From assembly GCA_037576195.1 (NCBI GenBank), contig CM075102.1, positions 8,556,001-8,620,000 on the forward strand: a DNA stretch of 64,000 bases. The letters are read 5' to 3'. The stretch's first letter is position 1. Every line of letters begins with the position of its first letter. The notes under the pieces are model-generated. The model was not told where the DNA came from. It saw only the letters and a list, made by a program, of their open reading frames with translations, and searched no databases. Position numbers and translations under genes: made by a program. Below, piece after piece: positions 37,343 to 46,407 of this stretch. This DNA is from Phytoseiulus persimilis (Eukaryota; Arthropoda; Arachnida; Mesostigmata; Phytoseiidae).

Positions 37343-37770
37343 ATGGTTTTAACCTTTTTGAATTTCATGTCCCACCTTTTTACGGTATCCAAACTCTCGG
37401 CATCGACGGTTAGACCGGAATTCACAGCCCATTGGGCGAGGAGAGGAGTCATAGCGTTCTGTGGGGGCAAAAGGAACCTCCGAATCCGAGCACAGATGAA
37501 CTACAACCGAATCCAGCACGCAAACGAGTGTTGCGGATATCTACTCCCGATGGGGAAGGGCTTCAGGGAGCTCGTGCCGCATCTCAAAATAGCGCTTGTA
37601 TTTCCTGTGTCAAGTGCCTCGTGTGAGAGAAACTTCAGCGCCCTGCGGGGAATTCCTTGCATTTATCAATCTCCCTATATTAGATGGATGAGAGGTTCAA
37701 AATAATGAATGCCAGGAATTGCAAGCTATGAGCAAAAATATCCTGAGACTATTGCAAAGGGAGAGGTAAT
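37343..37770 (+). mobile_element. hAT-family transposase remnant, C-terminal dimerisation region
   Basis: The plus-strand frame 37,343-37,705 contains LVPHLKIALVFPVSSASCER followed by NFSALRGI. This is the signature of the hAT C-terminal dimerisation domain (family pattern: LA..IPVSSASCERxFSALR). After about 37,670 a frameshift leads into DGxEVQNNECQELQAMSKNI, which fits the helix after the signature. The RNase H-like catalytic core is not present upstream, where the MITE-like copy lies. It is therefore a fragment. Block B similarity begins just beyond it. Confidence 0.75.
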
Positions 37771-38582
37771 CGGAAATTCGGAAGACTAACACCACTCGCC
37801 AATGCCTGAGGCAACCAAGGGAGCCATCTGGTGCAGCGAGACCTCTAAGAGATTGTCCCAATGATCTGAGGTTGGAGGGGCGGGGACGGGTGACTGAGGA
37901 TCTCTCAATCTGGAGATCAGAATTCGTGGAGGAGGAGGTCGAAAAGCCAATTCTAAAATCTGATTCCAGAAACTTCATTGACGTCGCCTGTATTCCACGG
38001 TTGGGCTCTTCGCCCGAGGATTCGGCGAACGGAGCGTACTTGTACGAGACGCTCAAGGTTCAGGATACTTTTCATAACTCCTCTACACGCTGCCCAATAT
38101 ACTCGCACGAACGAAGTGCTCACTGTGCGATGGTAGTACATTGAATACAGGTGCCCGCACATGCGGTCATTTGTTGGGGTTTCGCAATTTGATCGTTTCG
38201 AGTTCCGAAAGAGCCACTCTGAAGACGGTTGTTCTCCAAAACCAACCGACACTTAGGGGATTCCACCTCTTCCTGAGATTTCTCTGCTCAGTCTGACATT
38301 GACTTGGCTGGCGGTCTGATGTGAGTCGTTGATCCGGGCTTCGCAGTTCTAGATCACTAGAACCACTCTAGATCATCTTGGGACGGATCGCGAGTTCGAA
38401 AGAAGTCAAGTCTGGCCACATTTGAACACGTCGAATCAAGTTGTCGGCGGCAAAATAGAGGAACAGGAAAGACGGGATCCATGCGTGCCAACGGTTGAAG
38501 TATCGTGATTAAGTATTGTTCTCCGCCTGTATTTCATTTGGTCCAAAGAGGTACTCGTGCCCATTGGGGACTACTTCCTGCC

Positions 38583-38684
38583 CTAATACATGTTCTGTGC
38601 GGTTTCCAGGAATTCCGTGGAGATGGCTAGCTGTCGATCATTTTCTTCTCCGTAACCGACATATTCCTCGATGGTTACTTGCAT
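38583..38684 (-). other. Conserved 33-codon frame with splice-acceptor-like start, block B copy
   Basis: Counterpart of 27,244-27,345, reading MQVTIEEYVGYGEENDRQLA then ISTEFLETAQNMY and TAG. The frame upstream on the same strand (38,797-39,006; DDWRHELSSSEMMELEGMEM) is open in B but has two stops in A. It may be the end of a gene or element that was copied with the segment. The product is unknown. Confidence 0.3.
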
Positions 38685-39226
38685 CTGCAGTCGCGGGAGG
38701 GAACGTGAGGTTAGTGAACGCCAGTGATGATAAACCGAGCTGACATAGAAAGTTCTCTACCCCATTCGGTAGGATTAATGGAGAAAGTTCATGACGTTAT
38801 ACTCGAGCTGGATAAATTTGTTGTGATAGGGAGTCTTCACGCAAACGTTTGCTCACAAGAACACTGCCCATGTCGTTGTTTTCACTGCAGAGCATCTCCA
38901 TACCTTCCAATTCCATCATTTCGGAAGAGCTCAGCTCATGCCTCCAGTCGTCCATGATCTGAAACGTGAGATCGGACGGAGGCTCTGGCATCCTACAGTG
39001 ACTCACAACGCTTGAAGAACGAAATCATTGAGGGAATTGATCTCACGAGAAAGCAAACGTTTCCAGCTCACCTCTTGATTCAGTTTCTCATTGCAACGGT
39101 CTGCGAGAACTTTCATTCCGACGTCGTCAAGGGCTGCAATATCAGGGAATCGAGCTCTTATGATCTGATGGCGGCAGAGTCGGTGCTAAATCGGGTTGAG
39201 AATTGGCCAAATCAGTGCTCGGGAGC

Positions 39227-40217
39227 ACGGTCCAGGACATTTTGGCGCTGGACATTTTGGCGCAGGATATTTTGGCGCAGATTCAGATGAAGCAGTCAGG
39301 ACTCACCAAAACAGTATTGTTCAGTGGCTATCGATGCTTTCATGTGGCGAATATGACCACCGGAGCTTTCATCAATCGTCCCAATTCCCACTTGCACGAA
39401 AAAGTTCGCTCGAATCGCTCACTCGGAGAGTTACTCGCTCTGAAATGCACAGGCGCCGTCGATGCAGACTCGGCAGTGATCCTCGGTTGAAGAACGCATG
39501 TCAGCATGGGCTCCCGATCGGAATGTCGACGTACGCTGGGAGAACACGCTGTGGGACTCGGTCGGAACGAATTTCAAGATGTCCACAACTATCACTTGTC
39601 TATCCAGGCGACGGACTCGTGGTCCCACAGCCCACTTTCATCGTTGATCGCCCGAAAGCTGCCCACATCTTATTGACCCCTCATGAAAAGTACTGACATC
39701 GCCGTCTCTCAAAGTGGTTCGATATCTTCTATGAATAGTTTCAACCGCGAGCGGAAATTAAGAAGCACAATTCAACGACCTTAGACTTCGGTAGATGAAA
39801 TCATGAATCATCAAACATATTTATTAGCTGAGCGTTATTGAATCTGAAGGAGTGAGGATGGATGTACATCAGGAGGCGGACTGAGTTTACGTCATCAGAA
39901 AACTATGGGTGACGCCTCTAAGAAAAGTCTACGTGTGCCTACGAGAGCCTACGACACCGTTTCGAGGGCCTACGAGACCATCTCGAAGAGTCCACAAGAC
40001 GGTTTACGATGAAGTATAGATGAAAACTCTGATGATCTTATACATCGCAAAAAAGCATCGATAGCCACAGAACAATACAGTCACGATTGATTGAATAACT
40101 TATGGGAGCTCCACCTGAATCCGCACCCAAAGTTCCTGCGCCGAAATGTCCGTTGCGCCAAAATGTTCGCGCCAGAATGTCTTGCGCCAAAATGTCTGCG
40201 CCAAAATGTCCGGGTTC
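39227..40217. mobile_element. Foldback-like DNA transposon with iterated terminal inverted repeats
   Basis: About 991 bp inserted in block B. The left end carries three iterations of the 13-bp unit GACATTTTGGCGC with short spacers (39,235-39,280). The right end carries about five or six iterations of its reverse complement (40,137-40,212). Inside these, both ends share GATTCAGRTGRAGC and TGGCTATCGATGCTTT in inverted orientation, so the terminal repeats reach about 130-180 bp. Flanks are GCTCGGGAGC (39,217-39,226) and GCTCGGAGC (40,218-40,226), a 9-10 bp target duplication. Block A at about 27,845 has a single GCTCGGAAC there, the empty site. The interior has no recognisable transposase, so the element is non-autonomous. 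Iterated terminal repeats and a 9-bp duplication are typical of Drosophila FB elements. Confidence 0.85.
39928..40012. repeat. Degenerate minisatellite (CCTACGAGACC...TCTCGAAGAG units)
   Basis: Irregular tandem units of about 20-30 bp built on CCTACGAGAxC and xTxTCGAAGAG. It is located inside the Foldback-like element, near its right terminal repeat. Similar units occur at 43,386-43,462. Confidence 0.6.
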
Positions 40218-40835
40218 GCTCGGAGCAAGTGGAGGAGCTCTCAGCGGACGAGCATATCTGGAGCTCGGAGACTCGTTATTTGACGTCGCGCGATCGAAAA
40301 ATCGAATCTGCTGCTCATGGAATCCGTACGACCCTGACTCCAAGTCCTGATTACGAGAGAGGAGCAGGCTCAATCTTGGGGAAAAATCCAGTTTCTACCG
40401 AGCAATCTAGCATAGAGTCTCATGAACCGGCTCCCTGCCTCTGGAAAAATGACGAGCATCCCTGAGAGCAGGCGGACTCGTTTGAGCACGCCAACTCGGT
40501 GGGGCAATGCGCAGAAAGCATGTCCCGACGAACTAATCGCTGTTCTCCAAAGAAGACGCCCAACGAGGCTCTGGGCGACACTTGAACTGCTGCCAAAGGA
40601 GCAGCACACTGGATACCTCGGAAGTCACGCACGAAAACTCCTGTTGGCTCCAGGGGGGAATCTATCACGGGAAGATGTGACTGTATCAATCCGCAACGGT
40701 AGAGCTCTGTTTCAATGAGTATGGCGAATGATGCTTTTCCCCGATGTTCGATGATGCGTGAATCGGAGGTTGGCAATTTCTCTTCAGGTCTATATCCAGC
40801 TCTACACAATGTGTCGAGGAAATTGCCAGTGAGAG

Positions 40836-41087
40836 ATGCAATATCCAGATCGACCTCATCTCATGAAAGACTCCGGACACACGCCGTGGTATAGCTCAAT
40901 CGGTATGAATTCTTGTTCTCTCGGTTCGAACACAAAAGTTCAACGATTCAAAGATCAGTTCTACGTGACCCGGCGTAGGTTATTCGTCAAACGCTTTCCG
41001 ATTAATCAGAAAGGATATTTTATAGATCATGGTGGGGACGGATCGTTGAGCACGGTCCTGACTTCAAGTAGAAGTTGGATTTTGTAA
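40836..41087 (+). other. Duplicated coding-like block, block B copy
   Basis: The plus frame reads MQYPDRPHLMKDSG, SSIGMNSCSLGSN, DQFYVTRRRLFVKRFPIN and GYFIDHGGDGSLSTVLTSS. The block A copy (about 28,395-28,620) matches the same frame (MQNPERLHLTKESG, SSIGMNACPLGSN, LYVTRRG, GYFIGHGGDGSMSTFLTS) but contains two stops. Matching frames on the opposite strand are also partly open. The family was not recognised; a mobile-element protein is possible. Confidence 0.35.
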
Positions 41088-41879
41088 CGTTTACGCATGA
41101 TGCTCGGTTCCCTGTCACGATCAGTGGACTGCTCGTTAAGTGGACTGTTCGCGTCAATTTGGGCTCAATGTTCCGTAAGCTTGCTCCGAATGATCTCTCA
41201 AGGTGGTTTGCTCACAACAACGTAGCCTGTATCTGGTCTTTTTTCTTGCAGAGCACTCGAACTACTCCAAACTTGGACGTTGAAAAGAGTGACCCGTTCA
41301 GTCAATTCCATAACCACAAGGTGATCTGAATCAAACGAGTTCTTAGAGTAGATGAGTCACGTCTTCTTCCCTAGAAGAGGAACAATACTCGGAATGAAGT
41401 ATTTACCGTAGATGTTTGTCACGAGAATTGGGTCCTGTTGGAGAAGCGGTAGCAGTGTAACCTGGAGCTCAGCCCTGCGAAACCTTCCTCCGAATGTCTA
41501 CACAGTCCAGATCGCCTCAGAGTGCTCAATGCCTTGTCGCGCCGACGCGGGTCGAGCAGCTTCGACCTTCATCAGAAATGCTCAGTGAGCGTGTATAGGT
41601 TTCGTACGTAGTTGAAGCGCCAGGGAGGGGGAGAACTCATTTGACACACATTCAGAGTCCCGCATGAAGCTAAGTCTCACACTTGTACGCGAGGAAAGCC
41701 CTGCCAGCGGAAAACGATTCCTTGTGGTTTTGGCAGAGCTTTCCGAGTGCGGAAGAGACAGACAAAACGTCAACCTACACCGGGCAGGCTGCACTGTCTC
41801 CCGAAGACAGTGAGCCGTTTCCCGCCCTCGCGTGCCCTCGTTCAAGATCGATATCTAAACGCCGAAACTGAAATTTCAC

Positions 41880-42279
41880 CTTCGCGATTTCACCTTCCGA
41901 AATACCCGCATGGCTCCGGTGAGATGGATCGCGCGGGCCAGCACCAGCAAAGCTAATGTGGATACCGTGACCCTGATCACCGTAATTCCTGCGCTCGTTC
42001 GAGAGCATCTCTGTTCATTGCGTTTTGCGGCGCAGATTGACTCCAGATAGGGGCCAGGGAAGATCTGCCTCTCTCAGGACGACCTCTCACTCGACCGAAC
42101 TGAAGGCATTCGTGACATCCACGAGGGTGATGCGATCTCTCAGCTTCCATGGGCGCTGGTTGTATAGAGAGCGCCAGACCCTCTTTGATGAGGTCCCGGA
42201 CTTCCCTCTCAAGTCTTGCTACATCCCCTTCTAGGGTGATCTTCTTGACTTCGATGGACCTTGTTCTCGTATAATGCAT
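41880..42279 (-). mobile_element. Internally deleted R1-like reverse transcriptase remnant in block B
   Basis: On the minus strand, RPWKLRDRITLVDVTNAFSSV (about 42,095-42,165) matches palm motif A of R1-type reverse transcriptases (LDVxNAFNS). Only about 130 bp later comes ITVIRVTVSTLALLVLARAI, the counterpart of the ITRAYRTVSTAALMVLA region seen at 36.4 kb. Several hundred codons that should separate them are absent, so the copy has an internal deletion. Frames change between the two parts. Flanking sequence down to about 41,600 aligns with block A at 29.5-29.9 kb, so the deletion may predate the duplication. Confidence 0.6.
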
Positions 42280-42483
42280 CGATTTTCTTGTCGTTCGTAC
42301 TATTGGTTCTTACAGCAAGTTTTCTTCTAAATCGTAGGATCTGGCTCTCTTATCGGGTTCCCCCATCAGAGAAAGAAGTGTGCTTTCGCTCCTGGCCACT
42401 CCTGAATCCGCTCTCCGTGGGGCCCTTCTACCCTGATAAATGCTCCTAGGGGGAGCTGGATCGGGCGCGTAGGCTTTGGCAGC

Positions 42484-42672
42484 TTATCCGTGCTGGCTCT
42501 TGCGGCTGTAGCCTGGGTTTGCCTCCGTGGCGTTTTCTGCTTCTTCTTCTTCCACCTCTTCGTCCATGATCTCCGTGTCCGAAAGACTCCTGCCTGCTGT
42601 GCGCTTCATCTCTTCTTCATCGCTTCCCTCCTCCTGTTGGGAGATCTTGCGAGGGGTTTTCGGCAGACCCAT
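42484..42672 (-). other. Acidic low-complexity frame upstream of the R1-like remnant, possible ORF1 remnant
   Basis: A 62-codon minus-strand frame with long acidic runs (EEGSDEEEMKR, DEEVEEEEAENATEAN). It lies just upstream, in element orientation, of the palm-motif remnant. Gag-like ORF1 proteins of R1-type elements often carry such charged, low-complexity N-terminal regions, so it could be a decayed ORF1. No zinc knuckle is visible and the assignment is weak. Confidence 0.3.
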
Positions 42673-43321
42673 CCCCGAGGTTTAACCTGCGAGTGTCCTT
42701 GCTGTGTTCTGGTGTGGTCCGGAGTCAGAACAACTCGAGTGAAGTAACTGGGTCTCCAAGTTGTCCCCCTATCTGGCTATCGCTGCCTGGATCCTAACCT
42801 CAACTCGATCTTGTCTCACCCTCGATTTGGTTCTAACTTGACCTTGACTTGGCAGAGTCGCCTGAAGGGCTATCGTTACCGAGGTATGCTGGACCACGAG
42901 GGGTCCCGGTGAGACCCGAAAGCGAATCAAAGGCTCGGTTCGATGACGCAGCGAGTCGAATCGCGTGCTGAAGACAGCTTGAGAGTGCCGCTTCATCGGA
43001 CAATTGGCGTTGAGTGGCTGCTCAGAGTTTATTCTGGTCTGAGGAGCAGATTACGGGGTCGATCTGACCTTACCTTCCCGGGTCTTAGGAGGTGATTCCG
43101 GAAACGATTTGACCATTCTCTCCAGAGTCTTTGTTTTCCGGCTGAACCTCTCAGCCAGCCCTCAGGAGTGTCCCGGAATCACCTTTCGGTATTGCTTCAG
43201 TAACACTCCCTATCGCCTCGCAGATCCCATTGCAGGCGGTGAGCTTGGGTCTTAAGATGGTTCAGATTTTATTCTGATATAAATTAAATCCTCTTTTTAC
43301 CACACAAGAAATTTTCGTTGT

Positions 43322-43346
43322 CGGCCGGGGATCGAACCCGCGATTG
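43322..43346 (-). repeat. tRNA-like B-box (possible SINE or tRNA pseudogene)
   Basis: The minus strand reads GCGGGTTCGATCCCCGG, matching the polymerase III B-box and TpsiC arm consensus (GGTTCGANNCC), with four stem pairs. No matching A-box, D arm or acceptor stem partner is visible in the 80 bp upstream, so this is not an intact tRNA. A SINE tail or tRNA-derived fragment is the simplest reading. Confidence 0.4.
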
Positions 43347-43385
43347 CTCTCTCCAGAGTCTATGGGGATGCTTCGGTGGTCGACT

Positions 43386-43462
43386 CGACGTCTACGAGTG
43401 TCTACAAGACCATCTTCGAGCGTCAAAAAGAGCTTGAGAGACCGTCTACGAGACAAAAAGCA
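43386..43462. repeat. Degenerate minisatellite related to 39.9 kb
   Basis: Units such as TCTACGAGTG, TCTACAAGACCATCTTCGAG and GAGACCGTCTACGAGAC. They share the core CTACRAGACC and TCTCGAG-like spacing with the array at 39,928-40,012. The neighbouring sequence carries the tRNA-like box. Confidence 0.5.
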
Positions 43463-46087
43463 GTTCAGGGGCTGACACGCAATCCACAAGAAGGGCTCCA
43501 GAAACATCCTAAGAAACGATTCAAACTCGATTTCGAGGAGCTAGAGCGCGAACCACAGAAAGAGCTCCGCACACACGATGAGCACACACGATGAAGCAAT
43601 TAAATCGCTCCGTACTCATGCAGCTGAAGAAACACCAAGTGATAGGTAACGAAGTAGGCCAGCGATAAGTAACGAGCAAACTGCAACACGGAAAATGACA
43701 ACGTGAATTGATCGACCGAAGAAGAGGATAGTTTGATGGTGCAGACCCAATGAAGAGGGATCCTGGTTGGGCTGAAATCGGATCGAGAAGAGTTGGGAAG
43801 TCTGGCTGCCAGAACAAAGTTTCCGAGCGAACTTATTCCCACTCTTGAGTCTCTGAATCAAGAACAAGTTTTCGGTGGTCAATATCCGGACTGAAGCCGC
43901 TATCGTATTCGCGGCAAGAGTCCTGCTGTCACACAGGAAGTCGAGGAAATCTGTGTTCCAGAAGGAAATGCCTCTATGCTAGTAGCCGCAGCCGACTTCA
44001 GTCGGCCGAAAGTCGAATGGTTGTCCAAATGAGCCCCACACTCCAGCCCAGATTCCAACTCTTCTGGGTATTGCGTCGTTGCATTTTCTTTCCAAAGGCT
44101 TTTCTATTTTTCCTCATCGTAATTCTTCCTTTTCTTCGCCTGTACAGCTCGTTTCGTGGTATATGGGTCTCCCCTCTGTGAGTTATTCCTTCCGAAAAGA
44201 AAAATCACCCCGTTGAATCAGCTCCTTGGGAAATCAGCTCCGTGAGGAATGAGCTGTAGCCGAGACTGACGAAATGAGTTGGGGCTCTCTCTAATCGAGC
44301 ATCTCGGTGGAGCAACTAGGTTGCTTCACAAAGGTCCGCCGAACTGTCGTCAGCGCGGCTGAGCGGTCGAGATTTACATGCGTATTGGAGGTCCATTCCA
44401 ACTCGTTCAGCAATGAAAACAAAGAGCTTCAACACTTCAAACGTTCTTATTTTCCTCGTCATCAATAAAGGATTTTTTTTTCCAGTATTAGTCTTGATAA
44501 CGAGCATAATAACGATCAGAATTTATTATTCTATTGATGGGACTCGACGATGATCCTCATTAACTTGTTGCATGGCGTCGGAGAGAAATATTTGGAAACG
44601 CGCTCCAAACAGGTACTTTCAAAAAGATGGTGATGAGCGTACCATCTGATGACGTTTGGAAACGCGCAAGTTTCTCGATCGTTGCGAAACCACGGCAGAC
44701 CTCAGCTCGCTTAGATCTCAATTTTCTGGAATCCCTTCAAGACCATATTGTCGTCACGATCAGCGGTAGATCTACCGTCATCAGCTACCTCAGCATCATT
44801 AGCACTACGCCTCAACATTTGTTTGTTTCTCTAAGAATGAAGTCTCGTTCAAAATTCGCTAGAATCAATAAACAATAAGTTCTGGGGGAAGGCGATATCA
44901 CTATTTACATAACATATTCTTCCACGAATAAGCCATCTGGTACGTACATACATACATTTCGTCGTGCAGAAGGCAACGCACACCAAGATCGAGAACACGA
45001 TCTCCATGAGCTCTATATAGATTTTATACAGACTAGCTAGAAGTTCCAGTCTCCAAGTTGTCCGCACCTCACTCCGCGTGGCTAAAATGGCACATTCATG
45101 TCCTCGGGGTAAAAATAGAACTCAGTGAACCTTGTGTTTTCGGATTCTCATACAAGACGATGTTTCCCATAATCGCACAGGCGCACGCGCTCATGTTGAG
45201 TTCTCAGCGTGCTGTGCATGAAGTTTTAGGCTACACCGAGGGTAGGCGGTCTTCGACCTTGGGAATGACGTCCGGCACTCGACACTCCGGTAGCTTTCTG
45301 CCTCCGTTCCAACCTCCGATCTTGGGTCTCCAATCCATCAGTCCCACCGAATCCACCACGAGAGAACAGATAGAGTCACAAACATACAAACAGCCGAGAC
45401 TTCGTTCGAATTTGTTCGGTCGGGGGGAAACGACTGAAGACAAATACGTTGTCCACAGCCTCACAAGTTTAGAGTGTTCTGTTTCAAAGCGGCAGATAAA
45501 TTGCAACTTCCACCAGTCCCTGCAGGTCAACAGGCCGCGGTTGGTCTGTGCTTATACTTAATGTTGTCAACAGAGAGAAGTAGAGATTCAGTGAGGAAGG
45601 TTAACACAACTTTTGGTCGGATACGGGCTCAAGCACGAGCACGTCACCATGAGCGACCCACGATGGCGACGAAGGTGGCGGAAGATGCCTCAGCGTCGGC
45701 GGTTTTCGTGCCCATCGTGCATTCATCTCCTATCTAAATTGTACTCGTCGCCACCAATATCGCCTAGGCCGGTACTGGATCGGTCATGGTGTTGATCATT
45801 GTTGGATACTAAACGTCATATATTCAAGTTGCATATAATGGACTGGATGCTACGAGCGATAGCGCTGCGGGCTCGATCATGTCACGAAGCAGAGTCTGGA
45901 GAAACCGATTCCTCGTGAAAGTTGCGTTTCCTGCAAGAGGGAAAATTTGAAATGAAACCGCTCCGAGGTCGGGAGCTGCGCCGGAAGCGATCCCTGAGAC
46001 GCGGCTCCGAGCGAGGGTCGTTGGACTTTAACTGGCTATCATATAGACCACCTGGAGCGTGATAGAAGTCATCTTTCGTGGATTTTC

Positions 46088-46407
46088 TCACCTAGTGTTC
46101 TGAAGTTGCAAGCTCGAGACAACTTCTTTCTCGAGCTGTTGATCTTGGAATATGCTCAATGAGCATCCGTGGTGTTTTCCGTATTTGGTTAGGTAAATCT
46201 CCCGAAATTTCTGCCAGAACAAGAGATTATCCGTCACAGCTTGGAGGCTCTGTTGAGTTCCCTGGGAGTCAGGGAAGAGTTCAGCTAGCAGGGCGAAAAC
46301 TGGCCGAACAACGCCCTCGATGAACTGGATCTGGAGCTCCGGAATGAAAGCTTTGTCGCGGTCCATCATTTTGTCCGGATTAATTCCCATTGCTTTCTCC
46401 AGATCAC
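46088..46407 (-). CDS. PDE2A-like: PDE2 terminal exon with stop codon
   Basis: The exon starts after a GTTTCCACAG acceptor; its first two bases complete a glycine. It encodes [42 protein letters not shown] and a less conserved tail ending QLQNTR and TGA at 46090-46088. The glutamine in ELQIQF is the purine-binding residue. The C-terminal tail is about 50 residues long and shows no prenylation motif. A copy in block A (33,750-33,899) keeps only the last part. Confidence 0.92.

Noticed and set aside
37953..38252. Frames conserved between 26.36 and 37.87 kb (EFVEEEVEKPI and its complement)
   Set aside because: They are similar only because the DNA is duplicated; both strands are open and substitutions do not favour either frame.
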